Source of the DNA: Parasedimentitalea marina
GTDB lineage: Bacteria; Pseudomonadota; Alphaproteobacteria; Rhodobacterales; Rhodobacteraceae
Length of the DNA: 64,000 nucleotides
Reading direction: 5' to 3'
Assembly (NCBI RefSeq): GCF_004006175.1
Contig: NZ_CP033219.1
Span: forward strand, 2,976,001 to 3,040,000
Position numbers and translations under genes: made by a program. The notes under the pieces were generated by a model. It made no database searches. It saw nothing but the letters and a program-made list of their open reading frames with translations, and was not told where the DNA came from. Position 1 is the first letter of the stretch; the number at the start of each line of letters is the position of its first letter. Of the stretch, positions 37,234 through 45,625 are shown piece after piece.

Positions 37234-37833
37234 ATGGACCGTTTCAAAACACCCATCCTAAAAAACTTTCGCCGTGATACCGATGGATCTGTGTCAATCG
37301 AGACGGCTTTCTATTTGCCCGCTCTGCTGCTGGTCTTTGCAGCCATCTACACCTATTTTGATGCCTTCAGACAGGAAAGTGCCAACCTTAAGGCCGCCTA
37401 TACGGTGTCAGATCTGGTCTCACGCGAGACCAATGCCATCACCAACGAATATATAGACAGTATGCAATCACTGACTGAGTTGCTGGCCCGCTCAGATTCC
37501 GCGATCTCGCTTCGGATTTCGGTCATTCGCTGGGATGAAGACGATAATCGCTACTATGTTGACTGGTCTGTCAATCGCGGCACCGAGTTCTTTTCCTGGA
37601 CCGACGCCACAATCAGCGAAGTCGCAGACAACTTGCCAACCATGCCCGATCAGGAGCGTGTCATTCTGGTGGAAACACAAAACGACGTCGACGCAGCCTT
37701 TAATATTGGCCTTCCGGACATGGAGATCTACAACTTTGTGTTCACCCGGCCCCGCTTTTCTCCGCAGATTGTCTTTGAGGGCAGTTTAACAGCTGGTGGT
37801 ACTCACGACGATATTGTGGACGACACCAGTTAA
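37234..37833 (+). CDS. TadE/TadF-like pseudopilin family protein
   Basis: A 199-residue protein from ATG 37234: FRRDTDGSVSIETAFYLPALLLVFAAIYTYF is again a TadE-type leader and TM helix with the +5 Glu. The remainder is soluble and contains VIRWDEDDNRYYVDWSVNRG. It is the third gene of the set and starts 2 bases after its neighbour's stop; GAGG precedes the ATG. Confidence 0.83.
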   Translation: MDRFKTPILKNFRRDTDGSVSIETAFYLPALLLVFAAIYTYFDAFRQESANLKAAYTVSDLVSRETNAITNEYIDSMQSLTELLARSDSAISLRISVIRWDEDDNRYYVDWSVNRGTEFFSWTDATISEVADNLPTMPDQERVILVETQNDVDAAFNIGLPDMEIYNFVFTRPRFSPQIVFEGSLTAGGTHDDIVDDTS

Positions 37834-37835
37834 GG

Positions 37836-38327
37836 CTAGAGCCGACCATCCCCCCCCTGGCTGCGCATCGCGACCATCGCCGCCAGGATTTCCGACGCCG
37901 CCTTGCTTTGCGATCCGGGGGTGACGCCACCAACACCAATACGGCGCCCCATGCGCCAGTATAGCCCCGGCCGCCAGATACGGCTGGCTGGGGTCTTTGT
38001 CTTGATCAGAAACCCGTTTGACGGTTTGAACGCAAAGAAACCGCGATCAATGTTTTCAATATCGTCGATCCGCGCAATCACATTGCCATCGGTGCAGCGC
38101 AGCTCTGTTTCTGTCAGCTCGATGGTAAACTGGGTCGCCTGCCACATGCGTGCCGCCAACCAGATCGTCGACAGGCCGACAGCCAGCAGGAACACCAGCC
38201 AGCCAACCGAAGGTGGCGTCGACAGCGCCACGTAAAGAACCAACACGCCGACTGAACCCAGCATGCCGACGCCCATATAGCGACGGACTTCTGACGCCCT
38301 GACCGTTACCAAAATTTCGTCGCTCAT
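37836..38327 (-). CDS. Membrane protein with PH-like domain
   Basis: A 163-residue protein from ATG 38327: N-terminal ILVTVRASEVRRYMGVG, two TM helices (SVGVLVLYVALSTPP, LVFLLAVGLSTIWLAARM), then FTIELTETELRCTDGNVIARIDDIENIDRGFFAFKPSNGFL, which resembles bacterial PH (YcxB/YdbT-like) modules. Function unknown. Convergent with the pseudopilin set. Confidence 0.65.
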   Translation of the reverse strand: MSDEILVTVRASEVRRYMGVGMLGSVGVLVLYVALSTPPSVGWLVFLLAVGLSTIWLAARMWQATQFTIELTETELRCTDGNVIARIDDIENIDRGFFAFKPSNGFLIKTKTPASRIWRPGLYWRMGRRIGVGGVTPGSQSKAASEILAAMVAMRSQGGDGRL

Positions 38328-38416
38328 GTTCCATTCCCCAGATCCTACACCCAAAAGGCGCGCGACGGGTCTAGCCTGAAACAAGCGCGGCGAACAGCCC
38401 CCACTATTGGGTATGC

Positions 38417-39382
38417 TTATTGTGCTGCCCGATTGACGACGACCTCATATCCCTGCTCCTCGGGCTCATCATCGATCAAATCGGATGGGAAACCATCGGC
38501 CAGCACCTTAAGACCCGTCGCCTCCTCCAGCCGTTCAATGATGCGATCCGATTGGGCGCGGTCGCCATAGCGCTGCTGGCCATCCTTCATGATGCGGATC
38601 ACCTCTGGTGACAGCTCCAGCGGCACATTGTTGCGCTCGGCGATGGTCTGGAACAACCCGATATCCTTGAGCACCAGATCCATGGTGAAATTCACGTCCC
38701 GCGACCCCGACAGGATCAGCTGGCTTTCGGTTTCATGGGTGAACGAGGTGCCAGAACTGATCTTGATCGCCTCATAGGTGGTGGCCATGTCCAGACCTGC
38801 CGCCTTCATCGTCACCATGGCCTCGGACAGGGTCAGCAGGTTGGCCGTCGCCAGGTAGTTGGTCATCACCTTCAGGGTGCTCGCGGTGCCGATCTCTCCG
38901 GTGTGCAGCACCCGGCGGCCCATCAGGGTCAGCAGCGGCAGGATACGCTCGAAGGTTGGGCGATCACAGCCTGCAAAGATTGAGATATTGCCAGTGTCGG
39001 CACGGTGGCAACCGCCAGAGACCGGGCATTCCACGGCGGCCCCGCCGCGGGCCATCACCTCGGCTGACAACCGCCGCACCTCGGCCTCGTCGGTGGTGGA
39101 CATTTCCAGCCAGATCTTGCCGTCGCGTACCTCTGGCAACATCTCTTGCAACACTGCATCCGAAGCGGCGGGCGACGGCAGGCAAGTGATCACCACATCG
39201 CAGTCGCGCATCATCGCAGCGGCAGAGCCACCGGCGCTGGCGCCTTTGGCCACAAAACCCTGCACCAAATCCGCATCCAAATCGTGCACCGACAGGCCCA
39301 CACCGTTGCGCAACAGGCTGCCCGACAGTTTGCCACCCACATTGCCAAGCCCGATAAAGCCTACGTTCAGTTCTATTGCCAT
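38417..39382 (-). CDS. NAD(P)-dependent 3-hydroxyisobutyrate dehydrogenase family enzyme
   Basis: A 321-residue beta-hydroxyacid dehydrogenase: NVGFIGLGNVGGKLSGSLLRNG (nucleotide binding), CDVVITCLPSPAASDAVL, VECPVSGGCHRADTGNISIFAGC and TLKVMTNYLATANLL with the catalytic Lys. The family oxidises compounds such as 3-hydroxyisobutyrate or tartronate semialdehyde; the exact substrate is not evident. It is divergent from the LysR gene at 39486 with about 100 bases between them, so that regulator is its probable controller. Confidence 0.88.
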   Translation of the reverse strand: MAIELNVGFIGLGNVGGKLSGSLLRNGVGLSVHDLDADLVQGFVAKGASAGGSAAAMMRDCDVVITCLPSPAASDAVLQEMLPEVRDGKIWLEMSTTDEAEVRRLSAEVMARGGAAVECPVSGGCHRADTGNISIFAGCDRPTFERILPLLTLMGRRVLHTGEIGTASTLKVMTNYLATANLLTLSEAMVTMKAAGLDMATTYEAIKISSGTSFTHETESQLILSGSRDVNFTMDLVLKDIGLFQTIAERNNVPLELSPEVIRIMKDGQQRYGDRAQSDRIIERLEEATGLKVLADGFPSDLIDDEPEEQGYEVVVNRAAQ

Positions 39383-39485
39383 GCGACCAGCCTTTATTTT
39401 GAATAACTAACCAAGGGCTAGCTTGACCCCAGCCAAAAATGAAATGAATAATAAGGCTGCTTGACCCTAAGAAAATTAGCAACGT

Positions 39486-40361
39486 ATGGCCGATCTCCCC
39501 AATCTTGTCTGGCTGCGCGCCTTCGAGGCCTCGGCCCGGTTGCGCAGCTTTACCGCCGCCTCTCAGGAACTGGGGCTAAGCCAGGCCGCCGTGTCACATC
39601 AGATCCGCAGCCTGGAGGCCAGTTTTGGCGTTGCCCTGTTCATCCGGCGCGCCCGCCATCTGGAGCTGACCGCATTGGGGCATGCTTATTACCCCAGCAT
39701 CGCCCAGGCGCTGGATGATATCGCTTATTCCACCCGTGGGCTGCTGCGCCCGATGGAGGCGCGCACCATTACTCTGCGCGCGCCGATCTCGACCGCCGTG
39801 TTATGGATCGCGCCGCGTCTTGGTGCGTTTCAGGACCAGAATCCGCAGATCAAACTGCGACTGATCTCGGCGATCTGGGCCGACAGCACCAGCGAAGAGG
39901 ATGTGGACATCGATCTGCGCCTTGGCCCGTCCAGCTGGTTCGACCGCCGGGCACATCTGCTGTGTTCTGAAACCGTGGTGCCGGTGGCCGCGCCAGAATT
40001 GGCCGGGCAGCTAGGATCGGCGCAACAGCTGCTGGCGCAAAACCAGATCCATATTCACGGCTACCAGGATAACTGGCTGCGGTTTTCCAATAGTCAGGGG
40101 CTAGAGCCCGAGGATCGCGCCGCCACATTGCTGACCGACACCTCACTGGCAGCCATCGAGATGGCAGCAGCAGGGGCTGGTGTGGCGATGGTCATGCAGC
40201 GCTATGCGCAGGCTCCGCTGGACCAGGGCCGGATCAAACGGGTGATGGATTTTGAGATACCAATGGGACAGGGGCACTACCTGATGCCAACAACCAGACC
40301 AGCCCCAAACAGCCCCGAAGAAATGTTGGTGCGCGATTGGATTACAGAAATTTTTTCGTGA
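39486..40361 (+). CDS. LysR family transcriptional regulator (GcvA-like)
   Basis: A 291-residue regulator with N-terminal HTH (LRAFEASARLRSFTAASQELGLSQAAVSHQIRSLEASFG) and a periplasmic-binding-type effector domain. The wording of the HTH is of the GcvA type. Divergent to the dehydrogenase gene, the usual layout for a regulator and its target. Confidence 0.92.
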   Translation: MADLPNLVWLRAFEASARLRSFTAASQELGLSQAAVSHQIRSLEASFGVALFIRRARHLELTALGHAYYPSIAQALDDIAYSTRGLLRPMEARTITLRAPISTAVLWIAPRLGAFQDQNPQIKLRLISAIWADSTSEEDVDIDLRLGPSSWFDRRAHLLCSETVVPVAAPELAGQLGSAQQLLAQNQIHIHGYQDNWLRFSNSQGLEPEDRAATLLTDTSLAAIEMAAAGAGVAMVMQRYAQAPLDQGRIKRVMDFEIPMGQGHYLMPTTRPAPNSPEEMLVRDWITEIFS

Positions 40362-40439
40362 AACCAGCGGCAGTTACAGAGCATGTCCGCGGCCAATGTA
40401 AATGTTGCACCCATGAACCCAGCCCGATAGCTTCGCGCC

Positions 40440-41618
40440 ATGGTATGGCCCAACAACACCCCGCCCCAACGTGATGGCGACGCTGCAGCTGGCATCGAGG
40501 TCACCGATGACTTTGAAGGCTTTGCCCAGCGCAACGATATCTTCACCCGCGCCTTTTGGGACAAAGCGGTGATGTCAAAACACAGCGCCAAGTTCTTTGC
40601 CTCATACCGGATGGAGGCCGCGCCGCGCCGGGGCGACGGCTTTACCCAGCGTGATTTTGCCCTGCGTAACGCCGCTTGGCTGATCTCGGACTTGGTGTCC
40701 AACCGCACCGCAGATCAGGGGCTGCGTCAAGGGTTTCAGTCGCCGATCCAGTCAGACACACCTGTTGCTGAAGACACCGTCGAGGTCGATGATCCGGCGC
40801 AGATGTCGGTTGAGATAAAGCGCATCGCCAAGTTCTTTGGCGCCGATCTTTGCGGTGTCACCGATCTGGATGAGCGCTGGTTATACACCAGTCGCGTCGA
40901 CACCCGCGATATGAGTGACGCACCGCATGACCTGCCCGAGGGCCTGACCAATGTGATCGTGCTGGGTCATGAAATGGAACAGGATCTGGTCGCCACCTAC
41001 CCCTCGGCGCTGGCGGGGGCCGCGACGGGTCGCGAATACAGCCACGAGGCCTCCATCGTGATGCAACTGGCCGCCTATATCCGCAACCTCGGCTATGAGG
41101 CGGTGCCGTCGATGAATGACACCGGGTTGGTGATCCCCTATGCGGTCAAGGCGGGACTGGGCGAGTATGCCCGCAACCAGATGGTCATCACCCCCGAATT
41201 TGGCCCACGTCTGCGGTTCTCCAAGATCTTTACCAACCTGCCGCTGGCCCATGACCAGGCCAAACCCCAGGGCGTGCGTGCCTTTTGCGACATTTGCACC
41301 AAATGCGCCGAGGCCTGCCCGGTCAAAGCGCTGCCTTTTGGCGCACCCGAGGTGGGCGGTGGCAATGTCTCGGCCATCAAAGGCGTGCGCAAATGGACTT
41401 CGAACGCCGAGAAATGTTTCTCGTTCTGGGCCAAACTGTCGTCGGATTGCGCCATCTGCATGCGGGTTTGCCCGTTCAACCGCGACTATTCCCAGACCCG
41501 CCACCAGCTGTGGCTGAAACTAGCCCTGTCGCCGCTGCGCCATCTGGCGCTCAGGCTGTCCAAAAACCACGGCGGGCGTCAGAAACCCGGCAACTGGTGG
41601 GCCAAAGACCCCAATTGA
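40440..41618 (+). CDS. Reductive-dehalogenase-like 4Fe-4S protein
   Basis: A 392-residue protein. Residues 120-270 resemble the corrinoid-binding region of reductive dehalogenases and QueG (IAKFFGADLCGVTDLDERW, NVIVLGHEMEQ, EYSHEASIVMQLAAYIRNLGYEAV, VIPYAVKAGLGEYARNQMVITPEFG). Two 4Fe-4S clusters follow: FCDICTKCAEACPVKAL and CAICMRVCPFNRD. No Tat signal is seen, so it is probably cytoplasmic. A true dehalogenase, a respiratory or a cobamide-linked role all remain possible. ATG overlap links it to the CbiX-like gene. Confidence 0.82.
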   Translation: MVWPNNTPPQRDGDAAAGIEVTDDFEGFAQRNDIFTRAFWDKAVMSKHSAKFFASYRMEAAPRRGDGFTQRDFALRNAAWLISDLVSNRTADQGLRQGFQSPIQSDTPVAEDTVEVDDPAQMSVEIKRIAKFFGADLCGVTDLDERWLYTSRVDTRDMSDAPHDLPEGLTNVIVLGHEMEQDLVATYPSALAGAATGREYSHEASIVMQLAAYIRNLGYEAVPSMNDTGLVIPYAVKAGLGEYARNQMVITPEFGPRLRFSKIFTNLPLAHDQAKPQGVRAFCDICTKCAEACPVKALPFGAPEVGGGNVSAIKGVRKWTSNAEKCFSFWAKLSSDCAICMRVCPFNRDYSQTRHQLWLKLALSPLRHLALRLSKNHGGRQKPGNWWAKDPN

Positions 41619-42313
41619 TGATGGCAGACACCCGCCCCATAGCTTTGATCACTGCCCACGGCCAACCCTCGGATCCGCAGCCCCCCGAGGCAGCACTGGC
41701 CCGGATGGCGGCACAGGTGCAGGATCTTTTGCCCATGTGGGAGATCCGCTCGGCTACCCTATCTGCGCCGGGGCGGTTTGAGGCCGAACTGACCAACGGC
41801 GCGGTGGTCTATCCGTTTTTCATGGCCCGAGGCTGGTTCACCGGTAAAGTGCTGCCCGGTCGGATCGGCACCATCTCCCATCAGATGGCCTGCCCCTTTG
41901 GGCTGGACCCTGCCCTGCCCGCGCTTGTCGCTGCCGCAGTACACCGCGAGGCCGTGCAGCGGGGCTGGACCGATCAAAGCTATGACCTGCTATTGGCCGC
42001 GCATGGCTCGGCGCGCGGCCCCAAAGCCGCCGAGGCCGCCGAAGGGTTTGCACAGGCCCTGTGCCCAGTGCTGCCAAACGCCCGGATCACCACAGGATTT
42101 GTGGAACAGGATCCAACGGTTGAGAGTGCCGCGAGACCGCTAGGCGATCGGGCCATATGCCTGCCATTCTTTGCCCAATCCGGCGACCACAGCCGCAGTG
42201 ACATTCCCCAGGCCCTGAAAGCAGCCGGGTTTCAGGGTGCCCCCATGCAAGTGACCGGCGCCCTGCCGGGTGTAGCCGTCTTAATTGCGCAAGCCCTGGT
42301 GGCCGCGCGCTAA
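41618..42313 (+). CDS. CbiX/sirohydrochlorin-chelatase-like protein
   Basis: A 231-residue protein starting at ATG 41618, which overlaps the upstream TGA (or ATG 41621). The C-terminal half has SYDLLLAAHGSARGPKAAEAAEGFAQAL with the chelatase His, TGFVEQDPTVE and AICLPFFAQSGDHSRSDIP. It resembles the CbiX family, which inserts cobalt or iron into sirohydrochlorin. Coupling to a possible corrinoid enzyme upstream makes a metallo-tetrapyrrole role attractive, but this is inference. Confidence 0.78.
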   Translation: MMADTRPIALITAHGQPSDPQPPEAALARMAAQVQDLLPMWEIRSATLSAPGRFEAELTNGAVVYPFFMARGWFTGKVLPGRIGTISHQMACPFGLDPALPALVAAAVHREAVQRGWTDQSYDLLLAAHGSARGPKAAEAAEGFAQALCPVLPNARITTGFVEQDPTVESAARPLGDRAICLPFFAQSGDHSRSDIPQALKAAGFQGAPMQVTGALPGVAVLIAQALVAAR

Positions 42314-42315
42314 GT

Positions 42316-42568
42316 CTTCCCGCCCTCAGGGAATTCCTTAGACCAACTGTAATACAGCCCCCCTTGAGATCCCGTCACAGCGGCACAATGCCGAGATAGT
42401 AACCTCGCCGCGAAGGCTCCCAGAATAATGCGGATCTTTTTCACCCGGTCACTCAGACCAATGGCGTTCGCGGCCTCACTCAGCAAAATAGGTTTGCCGC
42501 GTTTTACGGCGGTTCTTCTTTCCCAGCTTGTCAGCCGCAGCTTTGCTGATGCCGGAATTCTTGTTCAT
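42316..42568 (-). pseudogene. IS3-family OrfA transposase relic
   Basis: From ATG 42568 the frame gives MNKNSGISKAAADKLGKKNR then RKTRQTYFAE and a stop. Other frames continue the IS3 OrfA pattern: KKIRIIL, then LRGEVTISALCR, then GGLYYSWSKEFPEGGKT ending near 42316. At least two frameshifts are needed. It fills most of the gap between the CbiX-like gene and tRNA-Cys (42314-42846); the last 280 bases of that gap hold nothing I can support. Confidence 0.7.
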
Positions 42569-42846
42569 CGTCCCTCTACAAAATTCACGGTAACCCTGTG
42601 ACCCTCCAGTGTTCAAATCCTCGATTCTGCCGCAGAGATGCTGACGTCAGACACCCACAGCGGAGATTGACCTTTGCCAGGATGCCGCCGGATGATGAAA
42701 CCGACCGCCATAGCTCAAGAAAGATACCATGCGACACCCGCATTCTACGACTGAAAGTGCATGCTTATAGGTCCGAAGATTTCCGGGATTGATTGTTGTT
42801 TTGACACTTGCGAACGGAACCGAACATAAATAGAAGGTCTTGAAAA

Positions 42847-42920
42847 GGCGAGTTGGCGGAGTGGTTACGCAGCGGATTGCAAATCCGTGTACACGAGTTC
42901 GATTCTCGTACTCGCCTCCA
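42847..42920 (+). tRNA. tRNA-Cys (anticodon GCA)
   Basis: Acceptor GGCGAGT/ACTCGCC, D-arm, anticodon stem GGATT-GCA-AATCC (anticodon 42879-42881), T-arm with GTTCGATTC, discriminator T and encoded CCA. U73 is the known identity base of tRNA-Cys. The 3' part from the anticodon stem onward is the attachment site of the island that follows. Confidence 0.97.
42874..42920 (+). repeat. Left attachment site attL (47-bp direct repeat)
   Basis: The 47 bases from the anticodon stem to the CCA of tRNA-Cys recur without change at 60135-60181. The left copy is part of the intact tRNA, so integration restored a working gene. Confidence 0.93.
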
Positions 42921-43001
42921 ATATTTTCAATGGGTTAGCCGTTTCACTGCTCATTGGGGTATCACCTCAGGTATCATGTTTACGTTCTGGACTTGTTCTG
43001 T

Positions 43002-43994
43002 TCACTTGCGTTTCGTAGCCGCTTGGCGCGCCCGCATGATCTGTCTCGCCTCCCCTGCATATTTCTGAATCATCGCTTTTGTGGTGTGGCCGCTGTAGCT
43101 GGCAATCTCATCGTCGTCGCACCCAGCCCAGGCCAGTTCCATCACACCGCGATAGCGAAGGGCATGTTGGTCAAATGCCATCAGATCCAAACGCTTACGC
43201 TCGGCAATCATGATTTTCGCCATGCTGTGATAGTTCATCGGATCGCCAGTGGCCTTAGCCAGAATATGGCGGTTCGGCATGGGCGCAAATCCAAGACCTG
43301 CCTTAGCCTGATCCAGAGCAGCCTTGAGTGCCCTTGTACATGGGAGCAGCAACGGCATGTCTGTCTTGTTCTGGCGCAGTTTGAGCGTATCACCGTCATA
43401 ATCGCCCCAAGTGAAGCCAACCCAGTCACCCGGACGCTGGACGCTGCCAATACCTATTTCAAAAATCAGGCGGGCCAGCGGTTCACCGTTAGCCCGCATC
43501 AGGTCCACAGCCCAATCTGGCCAAGGCAAATGCGGTTTCTTGCGTGTTTTCGGAACTTTGAGCGGTTCAATGTCCAGGGCAGGATTGTCGAGCCGCCATC
43601 GCTTGCGGATTGCCAGCTTTGACAACATTGAAATGGCCGTGGGGATATAGTTGGCGAACCGAACGCGGTGCTTGTTCTTGTCCATCGCGTCGTAAATGTC
43701 GGGCTGCATCAGTCGCGAAACATCCGATTTTCCGATCTTCTCCTCAAGGTACTGAAATACCTTTTCAAGGTCACTCCGATAGCGCGGCGAAAAGCTGGCC
43801 CACTTGTCGGACTGACGAAACAGCTCAATCAGTGCGCTCCAAGACCTTTTGGCTTCGGCCCGCTTACCAGTCAGTATATCCCAATACTGGCGGTCGAACT
43901 CGGCAGTACCTTCCTCCGCCTTGATCGGGTGGTATTTGCCCTTCAAACGCACGTACCAGCGTCCTTCTGGGTGTTTCCAAAGATACTTCTTCAC
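43002..43994 (-). CDS. Island integrase (tyrosine recombinase)
   Basis: About 330 residues from GTG 43994. This start overlaps the stop of the upstream AlpA-like gene (GTGA) and has CGGAGG 9 bases upstream. N-terminal Arm/core-binding part, then the catalytic domain: GSVQRPGDW (Arg I), HALRYRG (His-x-x-Arg), YSGHTT (second His) and IQKYAG (Tyr nucleophile). The set is complete, so the enzyme is probably active on the tRNA-Cys site. The gene ends 81 bases from attL. Confidence 0.93.
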   Translation of the reverse strand: MKKYLWKHPEGRWYVRLKGKYHPIKAEEGTAEFDRQYWDILTGKRAEAKRSWSALIELFRQSDKWASFSPRYRSDLEKVFQYLEEKIGKSDVSRLMQPDIYDAMDKNKHRVRFANYIPTAISMLSKLAIRKRWRLDNPALDIEPLKVPKTRKKPHLPWPDWAVDLMRANGEPLARLIFEIGIGSVQRPGDWVGFTWGDYDGDTLKLRQNKTDMPLLLPCTRALKAALDQAKAGLGFAPMPNRHILAKATGDPMNYHSMAKIMIAERKRLDLMAFDQHALRYRGVMELAWAGCDDDEIASYSGHTTKAMIQKYAGEARQIMRARQAATKRK

Positions 43995-44197
43995 CAGTCC
44001 ACACCTCCGCATCCATCGATCGCATCGCCACTAATAATCCGGCGCAAGTCTGTCACGTCCCAGCGCTCATGCCCGCCAATCTTGACCGGCGCAGGCAGAA
44101 ATCCACCAGCAACCAGCTTGCAAAATTCTGCGGTACTCATGTCCAACAGTTTTGCTGCGTTCCGGTCTCGAGCATAAAGAAGAGCCCGATCGCTCAT
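43991..44197 (-). CDS. AlpA-like excisionase/regulator
   Basis: A 68-residue protein from ATG 44197 with GGGAGGAG upstream. AAKLLDMSTAEFCKLVAGGFLPAPVKIGGHERWDVTDLRRII is a MerR/AlpA-type winged helix as found in recombination directionality factors. Four-base overlap with the integrase suits joint control of integration and excision. Confidence 0.82.
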   Translation of the reverse strand: MSDRALLYARDRNAAKLLDMSTAEFCKLVAGGFLPAPVKIGGHERWDVTDLRRIISGDAIDGCGGVDW

Positions 44198-44231
44198 TCT
44201 CCTCCCTCCCCTTTCCTCTGACCTATCTCGG

Positions 44232-44765
44232 TCATATTGAGGGACGACAGGTATACGCCTCTTCGAGAATTTCGTAGGGGTGGCGGCCCATACGATTACA
44301 AACACGTGAAAACACAGTGGAAGCATTCACCATGACAAAGTGATTTTCCAAAGCGTTGAAAACCTCGGAAAGAGTGCCAGGATTTGACGGCTCCCAGCAA
44401 CCGATCCAATGCCCTTTTGCATTTATGGCAAAAAGGGTTCGGCCGTGTTCAAAGTGGAAAGGGAGTCCGGGGCAACGCTCAGGCGTGCCTTCAAATGCAT
44501 CGCCGCCTGTATACGCGAAGAACGGCGCAAATTTGAACGCCATGCTTGGAGATACCCCTGCTTCGACGAACTCCTTTGCAAGTGCAAACTCCATCACGTG
44601 GTTGAAACTGAACGAACGAGGCGCTCCTTTTACTCCACCACCAACGGGGGAATGCCCCGCACCGGTGATCGAATAGCGGCCATGCCAAAGTTGAAATTTT
44701 CCCTTTGGCAGGCCACTAAGGCTGGCCACTTCTGCCATTAGGTACTTTTCATCAAAGACGCTCAT
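44232..44765 (-). CDS. MerR-like DNA-binding protein of the island
   Basis: A 177-residue protein starting MSVFDEKYLMAEVASLSGLPKGKFQLWHGRY, followed by RSFSFNHVMEFALAKEFVEAGVSPSMAFKFA; the order of helices resembles MerR-type HTH proteins seen beside phage integrases. The C-terminal half is unassigned. Possibly an element regulator. Confidence 0.6.
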   Translation of the reverse strand: MSVFDEKYLMAEVASLSGLPKGKFQLWHGRYSITGAGHSPVGGGVKGAPRSFSFNHVMEFALAKEFVEAGVSPSMAFKFAPFFAYTGGDAFEGTPERCPGLPFHFEHGRTLFAINAKGHWIGCWEPSNPGTLSEVFNALENHFVMVNASTVFSRVCNRMGRHPYEILEEAYTCRPSI

Positions 44766-44940
44766 ACTCGCAACCCCAAAATTATCATGTGATCATTCTG
44801 ACTTGATCTAGCAGAAACATCAAGCGATAATTCTCTAATCGCTCCAAGAAAAAACGTTTTGGTCTGCTAGGGGCTCGCTTTCCTCATAACCGGTTATAAT
44901 GCAGGACCATATCAGTCCGTGTTCGGTCCAATAAAGTTAA

Positions 44941-45047
44941 TGGTGATAGCGGCGGTTGGGAGGGTGAGTGCTCAACCTCCATTTGGCAGCAACCTAACCT
45001 CCTTCCTTTGCAATTCGAAGAAACACATCCAGCTTTTCCAGCTGGAT
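44941..45047 (-). pseudogene. lysR 5'-end relic
   Basis: Read on the minus strand from 45047, codons give (ATC)-Q-L-E-K-L-D-V-F-L-R-I-A-K-E-G-G-stop-V-A-A, aligned with MLLENLNMFLRIVEKGGLAA of the intact LysR gene at 54585. The start codon has changed to ATC and TTG to TAG; similarity then fades with frameshifts. The rest of this lysR copy is gone. Confidence 0.78.
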
Positions 45048-45071
45048 AAACGCACCCCGTTATTGTTCACT

Positions 45072-45090
45072 GAAACCGAATTGATATTTC
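45072..45090. promoter_or_regulatory. GAAA-N11-TTTC dyad, left copy
   Basis: GAAACCGAATTGATATTTC lies 25 bases from the lysR relic start and 86 bases before the small ORF. The same element with the same spacing occurs at 54610-54628 beside the intact lysR. The layout suits a LysR-type operator between divergent genes. Confidence 0.6.
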
Positions 45091-45157
45091 ACAACTATCT
45101 CAATTAAAAACACAATTCTTCATGTGCATTCTGCATATCAACTTAAGGGAGGTTGAT

Positions 45158-45268
45158 ATGCACTTTGATTTCGTCACGAATCATCAGCGTGATCTGCCTA
45201 GAACCAATGCGGTTGGTATTAGGGTGTTTTTTGGTGAAATCGAAGAGCGTGAACCGCTACGAAAATGA
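45158..45268 (+). CDS. 36-residue peptide gene in the left repeat
   Basis: ATG 45158 with AAGGGAGG upstream opens a 36-codon frame beginning MHFDFVTNHQRDLPRTN and ending EEREPLRK. The homologous stretch at 54696 has lost its ATG and gained one T, but its corrected reading aligns residue by residue, which suggests the peptide was once under selection. Divergent from lysR, so it may be the regulator's target. Not a known family. Confidence 0.5.
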   Translation: MHFDFVTNHQRDLPRTNAVGIRVFFGEIEEREPLRK

Positions 45269-45625
45269 TCACTGACTCTAGTACCTGTCCGGATATCGTC
45301 TTTAACAAGCGCCTATTCAATAATCATGAGTGCTCTCGATGTTTTGCAGACCAGTGTTCGAACAAACTACTCGGGCTATCCGAAAGTAAAATGAGCATAG
45401 AGAAACATTGGGCAAGGTAAGTGCATTGGATCTGGTTATCTTTAAACGAAGACACTCGCAATTGACCTAACTGCCTGCTGTGGGCGCCAAATGCGTAACG
45501 ACACACCACCGAAAATTAAAAGAGTGCGCGGCTAACGCCATCCGCTGCGCGAGTAAAAACCGGCGTCCTATCGCATCATTCCATTCACGCCCTTAGCGAC
45601 GAAAAATACAGGAGTTTGACTGCAC

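Larger units (their letters stand above)
44941..45345. repeat. Left copy of a ~400-bp degenerate direct repeat
   Basis: This stretch is collinear with 54479-54881: a lysR 5' end (minus), a dyad 25 bases from its start, a 36-codon ORF 86 bases after the dyad start, and a GAGTGCTCTCGATG box about 180 bases later. The spacings are identical or differ by one base. Copies are well diverged, so the duplication is old. Together the copies bracket the biosynthetic operon. Confidence 0.8.

Noticed and set aside
42590..42650. tRNA-like 3' end (GTTCAAATCC) just before tRNA-Cys
   Set aside because: No acceptor, D-arm or anticodon arm can be built around it.
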